A DNA stretch of 35,548 bases from JAWXBR01 sp046595995 (lineage in GTDB: Bacteria > Bacteroidota > Ignavibacteria > Kapaibacteriales > Kapaibacteriaceae). Both the position numbers and the translations under genes were made by a program. The notes beneath the pieces are model-generated. The model was not told where the DNA came from. It was given only the letters and a program-made list of their open reading frames with translations, and searched no databases. Position 1 is the first letter of the stretch; each line of letters opens with the position of its first letter. Positions 10,601 through 17,320 of this stretch are shown here, piece by piece. The DNA lies in contig JBKJNB010000047.1 in assembly GCA_046595995.1 (NCBI GenBank), positions 1 through 35,548 of the forward strand. Direction: 5' to 3'.

Positions 10601-11726
10601 GGGACTGACGATCTGCGTCTGTTAGAGGCTCGGCAATTACATCATGGAGATTATCAATCGACTTGATGTTCTGGGAGATTGTCTGAGCGTTTTCCGGCTC
10701 TGTCAACCATGGGTTAACGTTTGTCGGATAATTCTGGAGTGCGGCAAGTGCAGCAGGGCTCACAACAGGATACAACTGCAGGGTTGAGCCTACAAACTGA
10801 TCGACAGGGGCTTGCAAGACTTGCAATGCGCCGCCGCGATACCGTGCCATGTTGTTAATAAACGTACAGCCAACAAGCCATGTACGAACAGAGAAGGTAG
10901 TGATAGCACCACCGCCACCATTCGAAGCACGAAGAAGGTTGTCGTTTGCTGCCTCTGCCTGGGCGCGCGATAGGTTTTGGTTGCTGCTATTGCGCAGATA
11001 CACCGGTTCGTTATCAACCGTTGTGTCCTTGCGGAAATTCCTGAAGTCGACATCACGGAAGAACGCGGCACGTGAACCAGGAAGCACAACAATGTGTCCC
11101 CATTCACGCGAGAAGTTGTTTACGTCGCCGGCGATGAACGTAATGCGTGCCGGACGAACGTTAATAGAGCTGCCGAGCTTTTGTCGGAACCATGGGTTCA
11201 GACGAATAGCCGTAATGACACCACCCTGCTCAAGGCGCGCAGCCTTATACATGATGGCCTCGGCCGGTGTCAGACCCTGGAGGTTCGGGTCTGAACCCAG
11301 ATCCACATTGAATACCACACCGTACTTGGACGGGTGAATCGTGGGCTCTGGAGCTATGGTTGACGTGATCACACCCGGTGCGCCGAAGTATGCAGGGTCA
11401 TCATAACCCGTATACGGCGGAAACAGCGGATTAACCGCAGCAGCATTATATGTGGCAGTCATGCGACCGTCAGCTATAATCCTACCGCCAGTCGAGTCGA
11501 TCAGTCGACCATTTGGCAAAAATTCGACGCGGGTACCTGGTTCTATCACCAGTGTTCCGCCAATCGTGTACGTGCCGCTGATACGGTAGATGGTGTCTCT
11601 CACAAAGACGCGCACCTGACCAGTAGACAGACTTCCGCGAACCTCTACGTAATCCTGCGATTGGACTACCGTACATGCTGCGGTTAGCACAAGCAGTAAA
11701 CTGCTCAGACGAAACCAACGTTGCAT
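4698..11726 (-). CDS. Giant secreted beta-helix (Pmp-like) protein with T9SS tail
   Basis: A 2342-residue protein, roughly 250 kDa. The start is ATG 11726 with a strong Shine-Dalgarno (TGGAGG, 6 nt). A signal peptide ends near VQS|Q24. Residues about 195-945 carry some fourteen GGAI/GGAV/GGAL motifs (about 271, 298, 409, 437, 489, 534, 568, 613, 654, 698, 728, 825, 856, 908), many preceded by F-x-N-N (FTNN, FVNN, FRAN). This pattern is known from chlamydial polymorphic outer membrane proteins and implies a right-handed parallel beta helix. The middle, about 950-1800, is unrecognised. Residues about 1825-2060 hold cadherin/He_PIG-like Ig repeats (PKWLKIDPKSGLLYGTP, VLVTDAGNLVDVKTLTM). The last 85 residues (APNPFSTSTAITF to QQIVLVR) are a T9SS type A sorting domain. 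A surface adhesin or passenger is the likeliest role. Unlike true Pmps there is no autotransporter barrel. Confidence 0.85.
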   Translation of the reverse strand: MQRWFRLSSLLLVLTAACTVVQSQDYVEVRGSLSTGQVRVFVRDTIYRISGTYTIGGTLVIEPGTRVEFLPNGRLIDSTGGRIIADGRMTATYNAAAVNPLFPPYTGYDDPAYFGAPGVITSTIAPEPTIHPSKYGVVFNVDLGSDPNLQGLTPAEAIMYKAARLEQGGVITAIRLNPWFRQKLGSSINVRPARITFIAGDVNNFSREWGHIVVLPGSRAAFFRDVDFRNFRKDTTVDNEPVYLRNSSNQNLSRAQAEAANDNLLRASNGGGGAITTFSVRTWLVGCTFINNMARYRGGALQVLQAPVDQFVGSTLQLYPVVSPAALAALQNYPTNVNPWLTEPENAQTISQNIKSIDNLHDVIAEPLTDADRQSLDDARLAMYLGRIRQIRFTNNRTLNSDVDTVRIGGILFVTDVNRASTVYGTLDRSRKNEASGGAVYISGRDRFTVGFGINDIQGKDTLECTGNYAENRQSTNLVGANRTTGARGGAIHVADNTAVIFAGRFTSNKTMVPFIKDMSTLNLNTSITSYSHGGAIYASPNAGQISVRGNLDNNPPTHFLSNESARGGAIYVATGAVDILQSPVIGGSDGIINARDYGFNIKFRDNKASADGGAIFTGRNMRVYGAGGATGPLWVYGTNYGVEFTNNTAGYSGGAVAVHQPQAQLPIERRVLRFVRSTFVNNRVGEVADSVKNEVRGGGGLYTINSDLNVVKGTEFRANKAFNGNGGAVSVVTPDTLTRKRFMVSDLDSMLYNGLGVATGYMARNDVFTFQTIMPRADERMLTRFYDNVAVPNMARMGSGTTQRNDVLVRHPVVGIRENGTGLGGALYILDSIRVRVDTFGFDRVRMQNNTAYTGAAIYSDNYDLKLGVQRCLFTGNRATSDISRRSDTITGPLLNGANPASSDLAGAVIYGEVTGPLPWTLAGSAANSIYDNNARFIIRMPDAQDTKGVLAGTTGIGFGGVDTLRGNYWGRTEANVNTILPLSQNQTFQRIQETFFIAGNGKTHLNFKRNFTVNLREQGPFESTYRYNYKPIPIYEIPDTLLLAGRIYDIFDKGTDIKTADYSRRRMSPIEDFAVGIPPTLKMYTDPLRPSFNKYVKRTTRNPFDAEMDPVIARVQTEFVGDHPIGYPLFLEARADYSSTAEISNNDPRAINETVFFVINQRTGDFIRMNLSQKGLTDTIFRARTELVPDSTNGGDPNIRRAFENLATYGSGATLLSRLADNGIAEDSSALPGRRWEGSTVLGELGGPNFRLGNRPALPTSNNLFGDGGKETYYGGERYRALPVREGDEVIVVSRTVLWKDGVVAAINGALSFTVGNNTTPPVFTGSADTLGTAASIHPAMRNRVFVTENRLYTPITAAQSLRADGNGSWFNEPASYPADSAGVPLPALDWTERDTIFTITATDTNRFFDPRVLLDSTRSSYLSYFYTITDPASALKYWLRDTLVKASDADNMAWGATGYRILRGRPINPYIVPGGEEIEVVAKNFPPTLELVDSLRASGFTEEMIAKWIYLYPSYFHAEAYDNNSIPLDQRNPDNTNARYLQQDTVNFGFIDSTSYRFRIHVVDSLPRFLWAHPIRSVNEQQYTSMLKGDTTIVLDPTTTDSTVFANGRYLDTLRMRVTESRVGRRFIVPNAIVDEAYNNPAINQPDSINMQYVANLTDSLRFMLDVNTDDEFEDAAAVDAGRAVVQKYGAWDFRYGKTAYGFMSTAIRETPGDTTIDEVRMSRPIWMSNQYLRRYSNSGQTDGFAEDFTSTGRINVRISNADARELLKPINDLNPGNPISGDLNTDSIVSIVVNDGHGGLSTLTRRVFVNVQPTIITASLPDAIEDTDYNVTLLDSSRRIKVYDPNFGQWHEFTLIYNDFGPDSIAVDPYFTEAGYINLTGRKTTPKWLKIDPKSGLLYGTPRVTDVPFPDSTVNVTVLVTDAGNLVDVKTLTMKINAVNHNPRLFSSPVIRCVDLGAPYSDTIRVADLDLKRRQNNNETLTFRVIKPEPLDQWSFTPQQITSESADTQKVVISSTGLKQNAPIINGRIRIVIEVTDRTGALDTLEYTVSISDTTRFTADVRVENSVGSFQVLTFGVQGTTIATRGDEDGAFGKLDSNYCEYELPPLPIGDIFDARWTIPTRQGILRSIFPFSITPGEAVYRARFQAGGDNGQSSEFYPVKLSWCRADVPARDAANPGSYYIRDDISGTGSLFNYDMKIGNGSSVPDIVHTSSGGCDTITIFRTSLEGFVIVYDFTTPVEGDVPQTSNVLSIVNTAPNPFSTSTAITFNAPGTKVVTVEIFDAIGAKVATLASELFTTGNHTIDWNGTSNGTSMSSGLYTVRISDGMTSATQQIVLVR

Positions 11727-11781
11727 ACAACCTCCAGTTGTAAAAACCTATGCTTTACTTATTTCGAGTCATTCACAAAGC

Positions 11782-11802
11782 AAAAAATGGCATGGAATGC
11801 CA
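11782..11802 (-). terminator. Rho-independent terminator after the TPR gene
   Basis: On the minus-strand transcript a 6-bp stem (TGGCAT, loop TCC, ATGCCA) is followed directly by six U residues, 7 nt after the stop of the TPR gene. A wider pairing of GGCATGG with CCATGCC across the gene end is also possible. It separates the TPR gene from the secreted-protein operon downstream. Confidence 0.7.
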
Positions 11803-11809
11803 ACCCCTT

Positions 11810-12514
11810 CTAATCAATTGCCATGCCAAGCCTCGCGAGGCCGATTTTAGCAGTCGACGAGGACTCTGACGATCCATACTTCCGAACGATCCGTAAAAAG
11901 ATTTCACCAGCCTTTTTCGTGTCTCCAGCCTTCTCGTACGCAAGCCCCGCATACAGGAGAGAACGGGCTTCGAGCCCCGTTTTCTGCCCCTTATCAGCAG
12001 CTTGTTCGTAGTAGGCGGCCGCACCGGCCAGATCCTTTTCAACTTCCTTGCATACTCCCAACCCATTTAAGGCACCCACCTGCACCAAGGCAGCGTCGGA
12101 CTCTTTGGCTAACTCAAACTGCTCACGTGCCTCGGCATGCCTTCCCAGGCTCACTAGGCTATGGCCCGCAAGTAGCGCAGCGTCTTTACCAGCATCGGTG
12201 CCGCCATATTCAGCTGAGATTTCAGTTAGACCCATGACTTCGATATCGCCAACGGGGGGCACCGAGTCGCCCGTAAGCGCCATGGAGTACCTGCCATCTG
12301 TGTATACAGGACGAATTCGCGCCAAGGCCATCGTGGCCTCGGAGTTCTGATCCTGCTGATACTGCACAAACAGCCAAATGCCCACGCCGAGCACGATAGC
12401 TACGCCAAGGATGACCAGATAGATCATGCCCTGACTGTTATTGGTCATCCACTCAGGTGTCGTCCTAAGGGTCGTTCTGGTCTCAGATGTCTCTTCTAAT
12501 TCTTCTGTGCTCAT
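11810..12514 (-). CDS. Inner-membrane-anchored TPR protein (YfgM-like)
   Basis: A 234-residue protein with an acidic cytoplasmic N-terminus (residues 1-28), one transmembrane helix at about 30-51 (MIYLVILGVAIVLGVGIWLF) and TPR-type helical repeats at about 95-230. Recognisable repeat units include LGRHAEAREQFELAKES, NGLGVCKEVEKDLAGAAAYY and AGLAYEKAGDTKKAGEIFL. The topology and size fit the YfgM/TPR_21 group, whose Escherichia coli member works at the Sec translocon with periplasmic chaperones; that role here is only an analogy. The start ATG 12514 has GAGGA 4 nt upstream. The gene has its own Bacteroidota-type promoter and a terminator, so it is probably monocistronic. It lies directly before the large exported-protein operon, which fits a helper in envelope protein handling without proving it. 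Confidence 0.75.
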   Translation of the reverse strand: MSTEELEETSETRTTLRTTPEWMTNNSQGMIYLVILGVAIVLGVGIWLFVQYQQDQNSEATMALARIRPVYTDGRYSMALTGDSVPPVGDIEVMGLTEISAEYGGTDAGKDAALLAGHSLVSLGRHAEAREQFELAKESDAALVQVGALNGLGVCKEVEKDLAGAAAYYEQAADKGQKTGLEARSLLYAGLAYEKAGDTKKAGEIFLRIVRKYGSSESSSTAKIGLARLGMAID

Positions 12515-12536
12515 GCATCCTCAAAAGTTTGTGTTC

Positions 12537-12556
12537 GGGCACGACACGGCGTGCCC
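12537..12556 (-). other. 5' UTR hairpin of the TPR gene
   Basis: A 7-bp perfect inverted repeat (GGGCACG at 12537-12543, CGTGCCC at 12550-12556) with a 6-nt loop lies between the predicted promoter and the start of the TPR gene. It would form in the 5' leader, ahead of the Shine-Dalgarno. No known riboregulator is recognised. Confidence 0.4.
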
Positions 12557-12576
12557 CGCCCACGGAACGAAGCGGG

Positions 12577-12608
12577 CAAATATACCGCGAGTCTGCAGAC
12601 AAACCAAA
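12577..12608 (-). promoter_or_regulatory. Bacteroidota-type (sigma-ABfr-like) promoter of the TPR gene
   Basis: Read on the minus strand, a -33 TTTG (12605-12608) and a -7 TATATTTG (12577-12584) are separated by exactly 20 nt. This matches the known Bacteroidota housekeeping consensus TTTG-N19-21-TAnnTTTG. A transcript starting near 12571 would have a leader of roughly 55-60 nt before ATG 12514. It is the best promoter match I found in the window. Confidence 0.7.
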
Positions 12609-12621
12609 CGATATGAAAATG

Positions 12622-12654
12622 GATGTAAACCCGTGTTATTCTGTGGGTTACATC
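12622..12654 (-). terminator. Possible terminator hairpin after the E1 gene
   Basis: Downstream of the E1 stop the minus-strand transcript can pair GATGTAACCC with GGGTTTACATC (one bulge, 12-nt loop); the next bases are CATTTTC. A second repeat (CGCCTT/AAGGCG, 12654-12681) precedes it. The U-tract is weak, so termination here is plausible rather than certain. The hairpin lies just upstream of the next promoter, as expected at a transcription-unit boundary. Confidence 0.45.
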
Positions 12655-12699
12655 GCCTTAAAGCTGACACTGTGCAAGGCGGCTGACACGTGAGAGGTC

Positions 12700-14811
12700 T
12701 TAGAATGCGACGGTCTTGCGCACTGCATTCGCGACATCGTCTACGGACAACAAGGTTGCGGCCTCTAGCGATTTAGCGAACCCCACTGGGGTGTCCTTCG
12801 AACCAACACGTAGCACAGGTGCGTCGAGGTATCGAAACAGTTCCTGCCCTATTTCAGCTGCAATTGTGCCCCCAAAACCACCCGTAACTCTGTCCTCATG
12901 GGCCACCACGCAACGTCCCGTGGACCGAACACGCTCTAGTACAAGGTCTTTGTCCCACGGAATGATCGAACGCAAATCGATCACTTCCACCGAAATGTTT
13001 TCCTTTTCCAGTATCGCGGCTGCCTGCAAACTCCAGTGAACGGCAGTTCCGTACGCGATGATGGTGACATCGGTGCCCTCACGGCGTATTCGCGCCTTAC
13101 CGAACGGTATAACAACGTTTTCGGGTGGGAGAGGTGCCGAGGTTGGACGGTAATTGTAAAGGAATTTTGGTTCGAGGTACATCGTCACACCGCGAGATCT
13201 GATAGCATTACGCATAAGGCCAACAGCATCATCGGCAAAGCATGGCATCACTACGCGAATACCAGGCAGTGTTGCAAACGTTGCTTCTAGGTTCTGCGAG
13301 TGATAGAGCCCACCCTGTATATATCCGCCGCTTGCAAGACGCACTACCATGTTAGCAGAGAACTGACCACGTGTACGCCAGTAGTCGTGCGAGCACTCGA
13401 CCAGTTGCTCCATTGCAGGCCAGAAATAGTCTGCGAATTCTGCGCCCTCGATAACAACACGAATGTCGTCTCGATACCGGCACATTCCGTTCGCCGTTCC
13501 AACGATGTAGTCTTCGGCAATCGGACCATTGAATACCCGCTTGTTGCCGAATTCGTCAAGCATGCCCTTGCAGACATTAAAAATGCCCTGCTTCTTTACC
13601 GATGCTACGTCCTGACCAAACAAGAAGGTGTTCGGATTTCTGCGAAACTCCTCGAGCATGCTGGTGTTGATGCCTTCGCGAAACGTAAGCACTGCTGCAT
13701 CCGATGCAGGCTTCCAGTCCTCTTGAGAACGGTCGTCGTATTCGACAATCGCAGGCGGAAGCACAAAGTCTATGTATGACTCAGGTAGGGGGCCAGGAAG
13801 GGGCTCGATGGCATCTGCCGCCGCAAACACGGTGCGCTTGTTGTCCTCTTCGATTGCAGCAAGTTCTTTGTCAGTCGCAATGCCAGCCGCAACGAGACTC
13901 GCGCGCATCATTGGCAGTGGATCGCGTTTCCGCATGCCTTCAACCTCTTCGGTCTCGCGATAGAGATCGTGATTGTCTGAATTCGAGTGCGAGCCAAGAC
14001 GATCACAATCGGCATGAATCATGGCAGGACCTTTTCCTGTCAAAACGTAATCACGCGCCTCACTTAACGCTCGCCACGAATCCATCGGATTGCGACCATC
14101 GCACAACACGATCTTCATGTTCTTGAAGCCGAGGAAGTTGTCGCTAACGATTGCGTTTGCCGTCTGATCTTTTACTGGAACCGAAATTCCAAATTTGTTG
14201 TTCTGAAGCACAAAGACGAGCGGAAGTTTTTCACGGTTCGCACCGTTAACTGCTTCGTAGTAATAGCCCTCAGACGTGGTACTCTCGCCGGTCGAGCAGT
14301 ACACGACTTCATCGCCTTCGTAATACTTTATCGATCGTGCGAGGCCAGCGGCGTGTTGGGCGTGATTGCCCGTGCATGAAGAGACATTCTGAATGTTCAG
14401 AGAAATCTTCGCGAAGTGGTTACTCATGTGACGCCCGCCACCCGCCACATCGACATCTTTACTCAAACCATTCGCAATAATCTCCTCGACCGTTATGCCT
14501 GCTGCGAGACATGTAAGCAGATCGCGATAGTAAGGAAAGAGATAATCTTTGCCTGGACGGAAGATCTTACCCAATGCCAATTGAATTCCGTCGTGGCCGG
14601 CGAACGGGGCGTGATAGGACCAGCCCTTCGCCATCTTCAGGTAGTTCGCTGCCTTCTCGTCCAAACGTCGTCCGAGATGCTGAACACGATACCACTCCAG
14701 TAAGGTCGCTTTATCAAAACCTTTAGTATCGAACAAGGTGCCATTCGAACCGGAAGACGGCTTCGCGCTTTCCTTCTTGCCAGCATTCTTTGTAGCTGCA
14801 CTCTTTGCCAT
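12700..14811 (-). CDS. Fused E1 alpha/beta 2-oxoacid dehydrogenase (branched-chain type likely)
   Basis: A 703-residue fusion of the two E1 subunits of a thiamine-diphosphate-dependent 2-oxoacid dehydrogenase complex, which decarboxylates a 2-oxoacid and passes the acyl group to lipoyl-E2. The start is ATG 14811 (MAKSAATKNAGKK), with a low-complexity Lys/Ser/Ala head before the fold begins near residue 28. E1alpha occupies about 30-345, with the ThDP region GDEVVYCSTGEST to QNNKFG at 166-208 (GES replaces the usual GDG). A regulatory-loop-like DRLGSHSNSD follows. E1beta occupies about 370-703 (GQDV, GPIAEDYIVG, GGLYHSQNLEA). It follows the branched-chain aminotransferase by 29 bp, which favours 2-oxoisovalerate and related substrates. 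Pyruvate or 2-oxobutyrate remain possible. E2 and E3 are not in the window. Confidence 0.85.
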   Translation of the reverse strand: MAKSAATKNAGKKESAKPSSGSNGTLFDTKGFDKATLLEWYRVQHLGRRLDEKAANYLKMAKGWSYHAPFAGHDGIQLALGKIFRPGKDYLFPYYRDLLTCLAAGITVEEIIANGLSKDVDVAGGGRHMSNHFAKISLNIQNVSSCTGNHAQHAAGLARSIKYYEGDEVVYCSTGESTTSEGYYYEAVNGANREKLPLVFVLQNNKFGISVPVKDQTANAIVSDNFLGFKNMKIVLCDGRNPMDSWRALSEARDYVLTGKGPAMIHADCDRLGSHSNSDNHDLYRETEEVEGMRKRDPLPMMRASLVAAGIATDKELAAIEEDNKRTVFAAADAIEPLPGPLPESYIDFVLPPAIVEYDDRSQEDWKPASDAAVLTFREGINTSMLEEFRRNPNTFLFGQDVASVKKQGIFNVCKGMLDEFGNKRVFNGPIAEDYIVGTANGMCRYRDDIRVVIEGAEFADYFWPAMEQLVECSHDYWRTRGQFSANMVVRLASGGYIQGGLYHSQNLEATFATLPGIRVVMPCFADDAVGLMRNAIRSRGVTMYLEPKFLYNYRPTSAPLPPENVVIPFGKARIRREGTDVTIIAYGTAVHWSLQAAAILEKENISVEVIDLRSIIPWDKDLVLERVRSTGRCVVAHEDRVTGGFGGTIAAEIGQELFRYLDAPVLRVGSKDTPVGFAKSLEAATLLSVDDVANAVRKTVAF

Positions 14812-14840
14812 CTTCCGCTCTCCGAGATTAGTCGTCGTGA

Positions 14841-15803
14841 TTACTTTTTTGTGGACTTCGACTTCGTCTTCTTCGCCGTTGTTTTCGTCACCCATGTAAG
14901 CCAGTTGTGCGGATCGTCGCCATTAACGACTACGTTGCAAAAAGCTTCCTGGATGCGCTTCGTCACTACACCAATTCCTCCGTTGCCAACGACGATTCGG
15001 TCAACCGACCGCACAGGAGTTATTTCTACAGCCGTCCCGACAAGAAACATCTCATCGCACGTGTACAACATCGCACGCGGAATATTGCGCTCTTTCACTT
15101 CGATGCCGAGCTCCTCTGCAAGTACACATACTGTATCTCTGGTAATGCCAGGCAAGAGTGATGATGCCGCAGGGGGCGTTATAAGCTCGCCATTAGAAAC
15201 AATAAACACATTTTCGCCACTGCCTTCGGAAACGTTGCCATAGCTATCGAGACAGATGCCTTCTGCGTACCCGTTCTCCACTGCCTCCATCTTCACAAGC
15301 TGAGAGTTCATGTAGTTGCCACCAGCTTTCGAAGCCGACGGTAGCGCGTTGGGCGTAATTCTGTCCCACGATGATATGCATACATCGACACCAAGCTCTG
15401 CTGCTTCGTCACCCAGATACGCACCCCACTGCCAAGCAATCATGAAGACTTCTAACGGACAGCGAAGAGCGTACACACCCATGTCGCCGAAGCCGCGGAA
15501 CGCCACCGGACGTATATAGCACGTGGAGAGTCCGTTGCGACGAACCAGCTCTACAGCAGCTGCCGACATGTCTTCGATAGAAAATGGCAAGCTGGTTCTG
15601 TACACCTTTAACGAATCGCCTAAGCGACGCATATGGTCGTCGAGTCGAAAAATCGCCGTGCCTTTCGCCGTCTCATACGCGCGTATACCTTCGAACCATG
15701 ACGTGCCGTAGTGCACCACATGCGAGAGCACGTGCAACGTCGCATCTTCGAACGGTATAAAGTCTCCGTTCTTCCAGATGGTGCTCGTAGGTGTAATTGG
15801 CAT
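14841..15803 (-). CDS. ilvE: Branched-chain amino acid aminotransferase
   Basis: A 320-residue class IV (fold type IV) PLP aminotransferase that interconverts valine, leucine or isoleucine with their 2-oxoacids, using 2-oxoglutarate/glutamate. Diagnostic segments are HYGTSWFEGIRAY at 31-43, the PLP lysine K159 in SASKAGGNYMNS, the Glu-containing EGSGENVF and the phosphate-binding LPGITRD. A Lys/Thr-rich tail (KTTAKKTKSKSTKK) is unusual and looks disordered. The start ATG 15803 has AGGAA 7 nt upstream. It sits 8 bp after gatB and 29 bp before the E1 gene. Pairing with a 2-oxoacid dehydrogenase suggests catabolic or precursor-supplying use, though the enzyme is reversible. D-amino-acid transaminase is the nearest alternative but fits less well. 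Confidence 0.9.
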   Translation of the reverse strand: MPITPTSTIWKNGDFIPFEDATLHVLSHVVHYGTSWFEGIRAYETAKGTAIFRLDDHMRRLGDSLKVYRTSLPFSIEDMSAAAVELVRRNGLSTCYIRPVAFRGFGDMGVYALRCPLEVFMIAWQWGAYLGDEAAELGVDVCISSWDRITPNALPSASKAGGNYMNSQLVKMEAVENGYAEGICLDSYGNVSEGSGENVFIVSNGELITPPAASSLLPGITRDTVCVLAEELGIEVKERNIPRAMLYTCDEMFLVGTAVEITPVRSVDRIVVGNGGIGVVTKRIQEAFCNVVVNGDDPHNWLTWVTKTTAKKTKSKSTKK

Positions 15804-15811
15804 AAGGGTTC

Positions 15812-17260
15812 CTATTTATCCAGAGCCCTCTTCATGAGCAATTGCACCAGCGTTGGATTTGCCGATCCACCCGATGCCTTCAATACTTGCCCAACGAAGA
15901 AGCCAAAAAGATTGTCCTTGCCGTTCCTATACTTTGCAACATTATCAGGATTGTCGCGCAGAACGTCGTCTACCATCTTCTGCAACACACCCTCGTCTGA
16001 TTCCTGCTTTAAGCCCCTTTCACGAACGATATCATCGGCGGTAAGGCTGGTTCCAAGGAGGTCTGGGAAGATCTCTTTTGCAATCTTGTTACTAATAATG
16101 CCGGTTTGTACGATATCGACGAGTGAGGCAAGTTGAATGGGCTTTAGACCAACTGCATCCACGCTGCACTTGCGTTCTCCCATAATGCGCAAAACCTCGG
16201 TCATCGTCCAGTTGCTAACCATCTTGAACGCTTCGGGTGTTTGGTGCTCCAACGATCCGGTAGCTTCAACAAAGTATTTCGCTAATGCGACATCATCGAC
16301 CAAAATCTGAGCGTCATATGCGGGCAGATTATACTGTTGAACAAATCGCTTCTTCTTTGCCAGTCCAAGCTCAGGTAGGGATTCGCGAATCTGCTCGAGC
16401 CAATCCGCATCCACTTCGACGTTCCGAAGATCGGGCTCAGGGAAGTACCGATAATCGTGCGCCATTTCCTTCGAGCGCATCGACTTCGTCTGCTGCTTCC
16501 CAGCATCCCACATCATTGTTTCCTGCTGAATCGTTCCGCCAGCCTCAACCAGCTCTATCTGCCTGCCAATCTCGTACTCGATTGCCTTCTCGACATTACG
16601 GAATGAATTCAGGTTCTTTACTTCAACCTTCGTTCCGAATTGTGGTGCGCCAATTTTCCGCACTGAGACGTTTGCATCACAGCGCATCGAGCCTTCTTCA
16701 AGATTCCCGTCGCAGATGCCTAGGTAGACAAGTGTTTGACGTATCTGCTGAAGGTAGGCAGACGCCTCGGATGCGGAGCGGATGTCGGGTTCGCTGACGA
16801 TTTCAATAAGACAAACGCCGCTACGGTTAAGGTCTACAAGCGTGTCGATATCAAGATCGTGGATAGACTTCCCTGAGTCCTCTTCCATGTGAATGCGCGT
16901 AATTCCAATCGTCTTTTCGACCCCGCCAACTTCAATCTCTACGTGTCCGCCATAACAGATCGGGTCCTGGTACTGTGAGATCTGATACCCCTTTGGCAGG
17001 TCTGGGTAGAAGTAGTTCTTGCGCGAGAATTGAGAAACCGGACGGATACTGCACTTTGTGGCGAGGCCCATGGTTACGGCAAAACGGACAAGATTCTCGT
17101 TCACCACAGGCAGGGCGCCCGGGTGCCCAAGACAAATGGGGCACACGTTTACGTTCGGCTGAGCACCGTACGTGGTCGGACAGGCACAGAATGCCTTCGA
17201 CTCCGTGAGCAACTGCGCGTGCACCTCGAGTCCTATGACTGCTTCGTAACCTGCTAGCAT
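15812..17260 (-). CDS. gatB: Aspartyl/glutamyl-tRNA amidotransferase subunit B
   Basis: A 482-residue subunit of GatCAB, the cytoplasmic enzyme that amidates misacylated Glu-tRNA(Gln) and/or Asp-tRNA(Asn). The N-terminus YEAVIGLEVHAQL, the zinc-site Cys pairs (CACP, then CPICLGHPGALP), the segment FYPDLPKGYQISQYQ and HMEEDSGKS are hallmark GatB sequences. The C-terminal 150 residues are the YqeY-like tail domain that holds tRNA. Length matches the family. It is preceded by a 60-bp gap containing a possible -7 element, and is followed after 8 bp by ilvE. GatA and GatC are not in the window. Confidence 0.96.
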   Translation of the reverse strand: MLAGYEAVIGLEVHAQLLTESKAFCACPTTYGAQPNVNVCPICLGHPGALPVVNENLVRFAVTMGLATKCSIRPVSQFSRKNYFYPDLPKGYQISQYQDPICYGGHVEIEVGGVEKTIGITRIHMEEDSGKSIHDLDIDTLVDLNRSGVCLIEIVSEPDIRSASEASAYLQQIRQTLVYLGICDGNLEEGSMRCDANVSVRKIGAPQFGTKVEVKNLNSFRNVEKAIEYEIGRQIELVEAGGTIQQETMMWDAGKQQTKSMRSKEMAHDYRYFPEPDLRNVEVDADWLEQIRESLPELGLAKKKRFVQQYNLPAYDAQILVDDVALAKYFVEATGSLEHQTPEAFKMVSNWTMTEVLRIMGERKCSVDAVGLKPIQLASLVDIVQTGIISNKIAKEIFPDLLGTSLTADDIVRERGLKQESDEGVLQKMVDDVLRDNPDNVAKYRNGKDNLFGFFVGQVLKASGGSANPTLVQLLMKRALDK

Positions 17261-17301
17261 ATCGATTCTGCAATGCCTTTCTCACGATTGAATTCAGACG
17301 G

Positions 17302-17309
17302 CAAAACTA
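17302..17309 (-). promoter_or_regulatory. Possible -7 promoter element for gatB
   Basis: TAGTTTTG on the minus strand matches TAnnTTTG and lies in the 60-bp gap upstream of gatB, giving a leader of about 35-40 nt. No TTTG is found at the expected -33 position, so this is half a promoter at best. Confidence 0.35.
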
Positions 17310-17320
17310 CGAAAAGGGGC

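Noticed and set aside
11655..11675. Lipobox-like LTAAC in the giant protein's signal peptide
   Set aside because: Thr at -3 is a poor lipobox and the segment is followed by a good SPase-I site (VQS|Q), while T9SS cargo is normally cut by SPase I.
13300..13779. Plus-strand open frame of 159 codons
   Set aside because: It is antisense to the E1beta part of the dehydrogenase, whose catalytic motifs are intact, and has no recognisable domain.
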